6,308 bases of DNA from contig NZ_CAKZTI010000040.1 in NCBI RefSeq assembly GCF_937921625.1, positions 1 to 6,308 of the forward strand. The letters are read 5' to 3'. The DNA comes from an uncultured Campylobacter sp. Lineage in GTDB: Bacteria > Campylobacterota > Campylobacteria > Campylobacterales > Campylobacteraceae. The notes under the pieces are model-generated. The model ran no database searches and was not told the DNA's origin. It saw only the letters and a list, made by a program, of their open reading frames with translations. The position numbers were made by a program, and so were the translations under genes. Each line of letters opens with the position of its first letter. Position 1 is the stretch's first letter. Shown here one piece after another: positions 1-5,421 of the stretch.

Positions 1-2
1 AG

Positions 3-350
3 CCTGCGATGGCGGGTATGAAATACTCCCGCGCGGTCGTTTATAAAATCGACGAAAAAGCTAAAACCGTCGAGCAGGTCTGGGAGTACGGCAAACAGCG
101 CGGCAGCGAGTGGTACAGCTCGGTCACATCGCTCGCGCAGTATCAAGACGACCTTGATAGCGTGATGGTTTACTCAGCGGTTGCCGGCATGCAGTTTGAC
201 ATCGTCAAAGGCCGTCCGGTCGGCGTGCCTAGCCCGCATATCAACGAGTTTGAATGGGGCGCAAAAGAGCCGTCAATCGAAATCAAAATGACCAACGCGA
301 TGGGTTATCAGGCGTTTCCGTTTAGCCTAGAAAAGGCGTTTGAGAAGTAA
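3..350 (+). CDS. assT: Aryl-sulfate sulfotransferase AssT, C-terminal fragment (5' end outside window)
   Basis: The frame is open from the left edge to TAA at 348-350 and gives 115 residues. AssT is a periplasmic enzyme of about 600 residues that moves sulfate from one phenolic ester to another phenol by a ping-pong mechanism, without PAPS. The visible part resembles the end of the family's beta-propeller. It contains the stretch MKYSRAVVYKIDEKAKTVEQ, then VWEYGKQRG and EWYSSVTSLAQYQ, which parallel the MKYSRFVEYKI, VWEYGKERG and YSPITS stretches I recall from E. coli CFT073 AssT. The catalytic histidine, signal peptide and disulfide cysteines all lie upstream of the window and cannot be checked. 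The ATG at 9 is internal, because the frame continues upstream as Pro-Ala. The partner thiol oxidase pair dsbL/dsbI, often next to assT, is not downstream here. A hairpin starts about 12 bp after the stop, so the transcript probably ends there. Confidence 0.85.
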   Translation, partial: PAMAGMKYSRAVVYKIDEKAKTVEQVWEYGKQRGSEWYSSVTSLAQYQDDLDSVMVYSAVAGMQFDIVKGRPVGVPSPHINEFEWGAKEPSIEIKMTNAMGYQAFPFSLEKAFEK

Positions 351-360
351 AATTTAAATT

Positions 361-388
361 GAGCGGCTCTGTTTGGCAGAGCCGCTTG
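361..388 (+). terminator. Stem-loop terminator after assT
   Basis: A perfect 10-bp stem pairs 362-371 (AGCGGCTCTG) with 377-386 (CAGAGCCGCT) around a 5-nt loop, TTTGG. It begins 12 bp after the assT stop codon. The following bases are TGTAAATTTG, so the usual run of T is weak. The GC-rich stem and its position still make intrinsic termination of assT the best reading. Confidence 0.7.
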
Positions 389-524
389 TAAATTTGCATT
401 GCCTGTTGCTGCATTTTCATCATCTCTGCTTATGGTAAAATTTCGCTCGATTGATTGAATTTATCCATACAAAACACCTTCGCGCGGTAAAATTTTGATT
501 GTATATAAATTTAGACTGAAGCAG

Positions 525-530
525 TATAAT
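525..530 (+). promoter_or_regulatory. Probable sigma70 -10 box for the malic/malolactic enzyme gene
   Basis: An exact TATAAT lies 46 bp before the start codon of the gene at 577. No good -35 box sits 16-18 bp upstream. That is normal for Campylobacter sigma70 promoters, which rely on the -10 and upstream AT-rich DNA. A second AT-rich element, TATATAAAT, is at 502-510. The predicted leader is about 40 nt. The gene's ribosome-binding site is AAAGGAG at 565-571. Confidence 0.55.
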
Positions 531-576
531 TTATTCAAGTCGAAAAGCAAGACTCAAATAAAACAAAGGAGCGCGT

Positions 577-2205
577 ATGGAAAAGTATGGCTATAACCGC
601 ATCAATGATGCGTTTTTGAACAAGGGAACGACATTCTCCGCCGAAGAAAGGAAAAAGTATCATCTGGAAGGACTGCTTCCTCCGTGTATTGACGATATTG
701 AAACGCAAGCCGATAGAATTTACCGCCAGATGGAACGGAAAACTTCCAAAATAGAAAAAAGAAGATTCCTCATGGATGTTTTCAATCACAACCGAACGCT
801 TTTCTATCACGTATTCCATGAACATATTGTAGAGTTGATGCCGATTGTTTATGATCCGGTTATCGCGGAAAGTATCGAGCAATATAGTGAGCAGTTTGTC
901 GATACGCAGGGTGCGGCATTTTTGTCAATCGATGCTCCTGAGCAAATTGAAGATGCGCTCCGTCATGCCGCCGGTGACAGACACATCAGACTTATCGTTG
1001 CGACCGACGCGGAAGAAATTCTCGGTATCGGCGACTGGGGAACGAACGGCGTTGATATCTCCGTAGGAAAACTGATGGTCTATACTGCCGCCGCTGGAAT
1101 TGACCCGAAATCGGTACTGCCGGTCGTGCTGGATTGCGGAACAAATAGAGAGGCGCTGCTGAATGATCCGCTCTATCTCGGAAATCGCCACAAGAGAATA
1201 TACGGCGATAGATATTACCGCTTCATCGATCAATTTGTAACGACGGCGGAAAAACTTTTCCCCGACTTATACCTTCACTTTGAAGACTTCGGCAGATCGA
1301 ATGCCGCAAAGGTTTTACAAACATATCAGAAAACTTTGCCTGTATTCAACGACGACTGTCAAGGAACCGGAATTATTACACTTGCGGGAATTCTCGGCGC
1401 TATGAAAATCAACGGGCAAAAGCTTACGGAGCAGGTATATCTGTGCTTCGGCGCGGGAACGGCAGGAGCGGGAATCACGGATCGCATATTCAGAGAAATG
1501 GTCGCGCAAGGTCTTTCCGAAGACGAAGCCCGCAGCCGTTTTTATATGGTGGATAAGCAGGGGCTGCTGTTTGACGACATGGACGACCTGACGCCCGAAC
1601 AAAAACCGTTTGCGCGAAAACGTAGCGAATTTGGTAATGTGAGAGAGCCCGTCTCTCTTACAAAAGCGGTTATGGCGATACGTCCGACGATTCTTGTAGG
1701 AACATCGACGGCGCCGAAAACCTTTACGGAAGAGATCGTTCGCGCTATGGCGTCATGGTGCGAGCACCCGATTATTTTTCCGCTCAGTAATCCTACAGAG
1801 CTGGCTGAAGCTACGGCTTCAGACTTAATTCATTGGTCGGATGGCCGCGCAATGGTGGCAACGGGAATTCCTGCCGATCCGGTGGAATACAAGGGCGTCA
1901 CGTACACAATTGGGCAGGCAAATAACGCGCTGATTTATCCGGGATTGGGATTAGGCAGTATCGCGGTAAATTCAAAGCTCGTGACGGATGAAATGATCTC
2001 GGCAGCTGCACATTCGCTTGGAGCCTTTCTTGAAACCGGAAAACCCGGAGAAGCGGTTTTACCGCCGGTAGCGCGGCTGACGGAATTTTCCGAAGCGGTT
2101 GCCGTCGCAGTCGCCTCTTGTGCCGTCCGTCAAAAATTAAACCGCGTTGCAACGGATGACGTGGAAAAAACGGTCAAAAACTGTATCTGGAAACCGGAGT
2201 ACTAA
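577..2205 (+). CDS. mleA: Malolactic enzyme-like NAD-dependent malic enzyme family protein
   Basis: This is a complete 542-residue gene. The ATG at 577 sits 5 nt after a strong AAAGGAG. The family decarboxylates L-malate with NAD and Mn2+ in the cytoplasm: malic enzymes release pyruvate, malolactic enzymes release L-lactate. Family residues are present: catalytic Tyr92 in MPIVYDP, Lys165 in VGKL, metal ligands Glu236-Asp237 in FEDF and Asp260 in FNDDCQGTG, the dinucleotide loop FGAGTAGAG at 291-299, Asn405 in PLSNPT and GQANNALIYPG at 446-456. Several segments match malolactic enzymes as I remember them better than E. coli MaeA: FLNKGT at 13-18, MPIVYDP rather than MPVIYTP, GDWG at 152-155 rather than GDQG, AAAGIDP, ATGIPAD and a WKPEY C-terminus. 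Sequence alone cannot prove lactate rather than pyruvate as product. No malate permease (mleP) or LysR regulator (mleR) is adjacent. Codon use is foreign to the neighbours: GGA encodes 20 of 38 glycines against 2 of 27 in the kinase at 3706, AGA arginine is common, and I see no AAATTT word in the gene. I infer horizontal acquisition, perhaps from an oral or gut firmicute. Family assignment is very firm; malolactic activity is moderately likely. Confidence 0.92.
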   Translation: MEKYGYNRINDAFLNKGTTFSAEERKKYHLEGLLPPCIDDIETQADRIYRQMERKTSKIEKRRFLMDVFNHNRTLFYHVFHEHIVELMPIVYDPVIAESIEQYSEQFVDTQGAAFLSIDAPEQIEDALRHAAGDRHIRLIVATDAEEILGIGDWGTNGVDISVGKLMVYTAAAGIDPKSVLPVVLDCGTNREALLNDPLYLGNRHKRIYGDRYYRFIDQFVTTAEKLFPDLYLHFEDFGRSNAAKVLQTYQKTLPVFNDDCQGTGIITLAGILGAMKINGQKLTEQVYLCFGAGTAGAGITDRIFREMVAQGLSEDEARSRFYMVDKQGLLFDDMDDLTPEQKPFARKRSEFGNVREPVSLTKAVMAIRPTILVGTSTAPKTFTEEIVRAMASWCEHPIIFPLSNPTELAEATASDLIHWSDGRAMVATGIPADPVEYKGVTYTIGQANNALIYPGLGLGSIAVNSKLVTDEMISAAAHSLGAFLETGKPGEAVLPPVARLTEFSEAVAVAVASCAVRQKLNRVATDDVEKTVKNCIWKPEY

Positions 2206-2229
2206 AGCACGGAAAAGCCGATAATAGAA

Positions 2230-2385
2230 ATGGCGGCTGGTAACAATACGCTTAGCAAGCGATTCTATTGGCAAGTATTCTACGCGCTCACAATCCTTAA
2301 GCGCCGCTTCGATGAATGGCGGGAGCTATCACAAAGCGAGGCGGCGCAAACTCGCGCAGAGCAAAATGCGGTCAAAGCAGCATAA
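2230..2385 (+). CDS. Possible small hypothetical protein (51 codons)
   Basis: An ATG-initiated frame ends with TAA and lies 24 bp after, and in the same frame as, the upstream enzyme gene. The predicted peptide is basic and aromatic in the middle (RFYWQVFYALTILKRRFDEW) and ends in an Ala/Gln/Glu-rich helix-like tail. I do not recognise it. GGAAAAG at 2211-2217 is a poor, distant ribosome-binding site (12 nt), so translation would depend on coupling to the upstream gene. It may instead be a remnant of what stood here before the enzyme gene arrived: after its stop the same frame reads 25 more codons to TGA at 2461 and 23 more to TAG at 2533. It could also be a chance ORF. Confidence 0.25.
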   Translation: MAAGNNTLSKRFYWQVFYALTILKRRFDEWRELSQSEAAQTRAEQNAVKAA

Positions 2386-2571
2386 ACGTGCGCGAATTTT
2401 GACGCGAGATCGCTGAAATTTGATACATTGAAAGCTCGGGTGGCGCGGCGCTTTGTCGCATGATTCTTAGGGGTTGCCTCGCGCAAATTCGCTCAAAACT
2501 CAATCAAATTTGGAGTACTAAGTGATCGGGCGTAGGTTTAATGTGCGTGTGTTTTCAATTTTATCTCGGTT

Positions 2572-2603
2572 AAGCGCCTCGAAACGGGCCGAGAGGCGCG
2601 CTT
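2572..2603 (-). terminator. Hairpin downstream of menA, possible bidirectional terminator
   Basis: GCGCCTC at 2574-2580 pairs with GAGGCGC at 2593-2599 (7 bp, 12-nt loop). AAGC at 2572-2575 can alternatively pair with GCTT at 2600-2603. A competing stem joins TCTCGG around 2564-2569 with CCGAGA at 2589-2594. It lies about 22 bp beyond the menA stop codon on the minus strand. On the plus strand it is followed by a short T run (GATTTT), so it could also stop transcripts from the upstream enzyme gene. The T tracts are weak. Confidence 0.45.
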
Positions 2604-2624
2604 GATTTTAAATTTAATTCAAAT

Positions 2625-3527
2625 TTAGCCCAAAATCTCCCCGACGAAAAATAGCGCCGACATAGCAAACGTACACAGCGCGACGACCTTGAGCTGCCCG
2701 TCGAAGTCGCGGCACTCCAGCACTTTTAAGACGAAAAAGAGATGCCAAATAAGCGGTGCAAAGCTCGCTATGTAGAGTAATCTTATGCCCGAGTCGCCGC
2801 GCAAAAGCGAGTAAGCTAGCATCGCACACATCGCGCCCGTAATCAGGGCGACGTGGTAGCGTTTGGCTGCGCGCAGTCCGATACGCACGGGGATCGTGCG
2901 CTTGCCCTTGAGCGCGTCGTTTTGGATGTCGCGCATGTTGTTTAGATTTAGCACGGCGGTGCTTAGCATCCCGCACGCGCATGCCGGCAGCAGCAACGCC
3001 GCATCTAGCGAGTGCGCGTATAAAAAGTACGAGCCCAGCACGCTCAAAAGTCCAAAAAACAAAAATACGAAAACGTCGCCGAGCCCCTTGTAGCCGTATG
3101 CGCCGGCTCCCACGGTGTAGCGGATCGCGGCATATATCGACGCGCCTCCCAGCGCCAAAAATAGAGCCACGAGATAAAACCGCCCGCCGAATGCCAAAAC
3201 GCTTAGCGCGAGGCTCGAAAATGCCGAAAGCAGCGACGTAGCGACGATGACGCGCTTCATCTGCTCTGCGCTCATCTGTCCCGTTTGGATCGCGCGGCGC
3301 GGCCCCAGTCTGCCCCCGTCGTCGGTGCCTTTTACCGCGTCGCCATAGTCGTTGGCGTAGTCGCTTAACGCTTGAAACAGTAGCGTCGTAAGTAGCGCCA
3401 GCGCAAAAATGTCGGCCCTAAACGCGCCCACACCGTATGCCGCGCCGCTGCCGAGCAATACGCCCGAGACGCTAAGTGGCAGCGATCTAAGGCGCGCGGA
3501 TGCGTAAAGAGCTTTTGCGGTTATCAT
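2625..3527 (-). CDS. menA: MenA-type 1,4-dihydroxy-2-naphthoate polyprenyltransferase
   Basis: This 300-residue inner-membrane protein belongs to the UbiA superfamily. MenA attaches the polyprenyl tail to 1,4-dihydroxy-2-naphthoate, the committed membrane step of menaquinone synthesis. Both Mg2+-diphosphate motifs are present: NDYGD at 59-63 and DIQND at 200-204 within LNLNNMRDIQNDALKGKRT. The MenA-style RLRSLPLSVSG at 12-22, KGTDDGGRLGPRRAIQTG at 66-83 and YGYKGLGDVFVFLFFG at 144-159 are also present. The rest is hydrophobic, with about eight or nine membrane segments, and the length is normal for the family. ATG (3525-3527) is preceded on the minus strand by AAAAGG with a 6-nt spacer. The gene stands alone and diverges from the kinase at 3706; no other men or mqn genes are in view. 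The sequence strongly resembles Bacteroidetes-type MenA as I remember it. Campylobacter is generally described as using the futalosine route, whose prenyltransferase is MqnP, so MqnP is the main alternative assignment. Confidence 0.85.
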   Translation of the reverse strand: MITAKALYASARLRSLPLSVSGVLLGSGAAYGVGAFRADIFALALLTTLLFQALSDYANDYGDAVKGTDDGGRLGPRRAIQTGQMSAEQMKRVIVATSLLSAFSSLALSVLAFGGRFYLVALFLALGGASIYAAIRYTVGAGAYGYKGLGDVFVFLFFGLLSVLGSYFLYAHSLDAALLLPACACGMLSTAVLNLNNMRDIQNDALKGKRTIPVRIGLRAAKRYHVALITGAMCAMLAYSLLRGDSGIRLLYIASFAPLIWHLFFVLKVLECRDFDGQLKVVALCTFAMSALFFVGEILG

Positions 3528-3705
3528 TTTTTTGCCTTTTGTTTTTAAATTTATACGCCGAATTTACGGCGAACCCGAGATAAAATTTAGCGGAAAAACG
3601 CCAAAAATATTATAAATTTAGACTATTCGTAGAGTAAATTTTATTTAAATTCGCCTTTTTAATATAAATAGCGGTAAAATAGAGCCAAAAATTTTAGGAA
3701 TTGTG
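3528..3705. promoter_or_regulatory. Divergent promoter region, menA (-) / pyridoxamine kinase (+)
   Basis: This AT-rich intergenic stretch has five AAATTT words by eye. On the plus strand TAAAAT at 3675-3680, 25 bp before the kinase ATG, is the best -10 candidate and would give a short leader; an alternative AT-rich TAATATAAAT lies at 3660-3669. On the minus strand TATAAT (plus-strand ATTATA, 3609-3614) is the best -10 for menA, giving a leader of about 75 nt. That leader contains a small 5-bp hairpin, CGCCG at 3556-3560 with CGGCG at 3567-3571. No clear -35 boxes or repressor operators are visible. Confidence 0.5.
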
Positions 3706-4536
3706 ATGAAAAAAGTTCTTACCGTTCAAGATATATCCTGCGTGGGCAAGGTTTCGCTAACCGTCGCCTTGCCGATACTTAGCGCGATGGGGATGAGCAC
3801 GAGCGTGATCCCTACGGCGGTTTTATCGATGCATACGGGCTTTTCGGGCTACACCTTTTGTGATCTAAGCTCGCAGATACGCGCGATCATGGCGCACTGG
3901 AAAGACCGCGGAGTGGTGTTTGACGGCATCTACACGGGCTTTTTGGGTTCGGCAGCGCAGATCGAGATTATGGGCGAGCTATTTGCGAGCTTCGGCGGCG
4001 CGGGCAAAACTATTTTGGTCGATCCTTGTATGGGCGATAACGGCGTATTTTATCCGGGCTTTAACGAGGATTTTGCTCGTATGATGGCGCTTCTGTGCGC
4101 CAAGGCCGACGTCATCACGCCCAATATCACCGAGGCCTGCGCGATTACAGGTGTGCCGTACCGAGAGGATGCGGATAGGGATTTTATCATGGATCTGCTT
4201 GCAAGGCTTCGAGAACTGGGCGCCAGACAGGTTATTTTAAAGGGCATCGGCTACATCGCCGATCAGTGCGGGGTTTTCAGCTACGATGCGCGCACGGGCA
4301 GGACGAACGAGTATTTCCACGAGCTGCTGCCGGTTAAATTTAACGGCACCGGCGATATTTTCGCCGCCGTAGCCTTTGGCGCAATAATGCGCGGCAAGTC
4401 GCTGGAAACGGCGGTTCGTATCGCTGCGGACTTCGTCGTCAGCACGATCAAAGAGACGATGAGCGACGAGGAGCGCAACGGATACGAGGGGGTAGATTTC
4501 GAAGCGATAATCCCTGAGCTGGTGAGGAAAATCTAA
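3706..4536 (+). CDS. pdxK: Pyridoxamine/pyridoxal kinase (ribokinase fold, PdxK/PdxY type)
   Basis: This is a complete cytoplasmic kinase of 276 residues. It would phosphorylate pyridoxamine, pyridoxal or pyridoxine with ATP in vitamin B6 salvage. Family features in order: the N-terminal TVQDISCVGKVSLTVALPIL (6-25), PTAVLSMHTGFSGYTF (36-51), YTGFLGS (76-82), the DPxMGDNGxxYPG segment at 106-118, TPNITEA (138-144) and the GTGD anion-hole/catalytic-base motif at 214-217 with Asp217. I chose ATG 3706 over the in-frame GTG at 3703 because AGGA (3696-3699) is then 6 nt away rather than 3. The wording of the N-terminus and the DPCMGDNG segment is close to clostridial pyridoxamine kinases as I remember them. 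Codon use nevertheless matches the host (GGC glycine, few AGA), so any transfer would be old. The gene is monocistronic and diverges from menA. Exact substrate preference cannot be read from sequence. Confidence 0.88.
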   Translation: MKKVLTVQDISCVGKVSLTVALPILSAMGMSTSVIPTAVLSMHTGFSGYTFCDLSSQIRAIMAHWKDRGVVFDGIYTGFLGSAAQIEIMGELFASFGGAGKTILVDPCMGDNGVFYPGFNEDFARMMALLCAKADVITPNITEACAITGVPYREDADRDFIMDLLARLRELGARQVILKGIGYIADQCGVFSYDARTGRTNEYFHELLPVKFNGTGDIFAAVAFGAIMRGKSLETAVRIAADFVVSTIKETMSDEERNGYEGVDFEAIIPELVRKI

Positions 4537-4674
4537 GTTCTAGACGGATTTGGAACTCGCCGCGCGGACAGAGGATTTGTGGCAGAGCTTTAAAATTTTA
4601 CTGCAAAAGGAAATTCCTAAATTTTATCTGCGGCGTGAAATTTTAAAATTTTCAAAATTTATGTGTCGTGTGGG

Positions 4675-4716
4675 GCATGGAATTCTATAGGCGACGTGTA
4701 ATTTTAGAATTCATGC
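4675..4716. repeat. Imperfect inverted repeat, 12-bp arms
   Basis: GCATGGAATTCTA at 4675-4687 pairs with TAGAATTCATGC at 4705-4716, leaving one bulged G at 4679 or 4680 and a 17-nt loop. Outer bases GTG and CAC extend it imperfectly. No T tract follows directly. It may be a weak terminator of the kinase transcript or a protein site. Because GAATTC is itself a palindrome, chance is not excluded. Confidence 0.35.
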
Positions 4717-5051
4717 ATTGCACGGGCTTATAATTTTATCTCTTGCATAAAATTTTAAAATTTGCACCGACGTAAAGATGCGAAATTTGTCGTTAGCACG
4801 GAATTATAAACGCAAGGCTACAGCGAATTTATCTGCTTGCGAGTTTGAGCTGCATTTTGAAATTTCGTACAAAATCTGCTTAAAATTTTATTCCCACAAG
4901 CCGTACGCCATGCACTCATAAAATAATTTCAAAATTTATGAGTAAAATTTAGATTAAAATCCGTATTTAAATCCCGATTAAAAATCCTGTGAAAATACTA
5001 TATTTATTTAAAATTTTAACGGCACTAAATTGCAATATCTGATAGCGAAAA

Positions 5052-5252
5052 ATGAGATAATACGGAAAATTTTATGCAATATCAAGCATCAATGAGGCAC
5101 ACCATAGGATTACTATAAGCGGAAGCGATGCGGATAAGATATAAATACTTGCACAGAAAAAGAGGGATTGTAATAGCAAAGACGATTGGAATTTGAATGT
5201 GTAAAAAAAGCACTTAATTAAATTTTTCGAAGCATTTGGCGAGATTATATGA
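5052..5252 (+). pseudogene. Possible decayed small reading frame with three in-frame TAA codons
   Basis: Beginning at ATG 5052, one frame reads Met-Arg, TAA (5058), 27 codons including KFYAISSINEAHHRITISG, TAA (5142), 19 codons ending SKDDWNLNV, TAA (5202), 15 codons (KKHLIKFFEAFGEII), then TGA (5250). The amino-acid mix looks protein-like and no frameshift is needed, which could mean a small gene inactivated by point mutations. Stop spacing of 15-27 codons is, however, close to chance for such AT-rich DNA. There is no good ribosome-binding site, and I recognise no family. Confidence 0.18.
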
Positions 5253-5358
5253 TTTTAAAATTTAAATTAAGAAGGACGACATAATCGTGAAATTTAAATA
5301 TGAGCGTCGGGCGCAAAATGCCGCAGATCGGCTAGCTCCGCTAAAAGCGCTATATAAA

Positions 5359-5401
5359 GGGTAAATTTAAAACGGAGCTTTGCCGAATTCAAAATTTACC
5401 C
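5359..5401 (-). terminator. Hairpin downstream of hcp, probable terminator
   Basis: GGGTAAATTT at 5359-5368 and AAATTTACCC at 5392-5401 form a perfect 10-bp stem 20 bp beyond the hcp stop on the minus strand. The 23-nt loop can itself close through CGG and CCG. On the minus strand the stem is followed by CTTTATAT, a poor T tract. A second pairing, AGCTCCG at 5334-5340 with CGGAGCT at 5373-5379, competes with it. Confidence 0.45.
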
Positions 5402-5421
5402 GATTTGCCTCGCTATGAAAT

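Larger units (their letters stand above)
2206..2624. other. 419-bp spacer between the enzyme gene and menA
   Basis: Apart from the possible 51-codon ORF at 2230-2385 and the hairpin at 2572-2603, I see no gene, RNA or mobile element. No tRNA-like T-loop is visible. The left half is moderately GC-rich and free of AAATTT, like the preceding gene. From about 2415 onward native-looking AAATTT words appear (four by eye, two of them just before 2624). The edge of an acquired segment could lie in this spacer, but no terminal repeats mark it. Confidence 0.6.
4537..5421. other. 885-bp AT-rich spacer between convergent genes, dense in AAATTT words
   Basis: This gap separates the kinase and hcp, which point at each other, so neither needs a promoter here. 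I count about twenty AAATTT hexamers, roughly one per 44 bp. Several are in close series: at 4637-4660 three AnTn blocks lie 8-9 bp apart. The gap also holds an inverted repeat at 4675-4716, a stop-riddled frame at 5052-5252 and a hairpin at 5359-5401. I find no convincing intact gene, tRNA, insertion sequence or CRISPR. The kinase has no clear intrinsic terminator right after its stop: a 5-bp pairing of AGTTC at 4536-4540 with GAACT at 4553-4557 lacks a T tract. Confidence 0.6.

Noticed and set aside
9..11. ATG at position 9 as the start of a 113-residue protein.
   Set aside because: The frame is open to the window edge and the product matches the C-terminal part of AssT.
535..2152. Several antisense open frames of 84-115 codons opposite the malic/malolactic enzyme gene.
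   Set aside because: They lie wholly or mostly under a well-supported gene, lack family motifs and ribosome-binding sites, and are shadows of its codon pattern.
2196..2521. Exact 10-bp direct repeat GGAGTACTAA at 2196-2205 (over the enzyme gene's stop codon) and 2512-2521, possible insertion-site duplication.
   Set aside because: Roughly twenty same-strand 10-mer matches are expected by chance in 6.3 kb, the repeat does not bracket the enzyme gene, and no transposase or integrase is present.
2614..3241. Open frames of 76-122 codons, both strands, overlapping menA.
   Set aside because: Arg/Ala/Pro-rich translations typical of the alternative frames of a GC-rich gene; menA itself has intact motifs across the region.
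5287..5364. 25-codon GTG-started ORF (VKFKYERRAQ...) with GAAGGA 10 nt upstream.
   Set aside because: Very short, non-ATG start, stop codon inside the hcp hairpin arm, and no recognisable family; likely chance.
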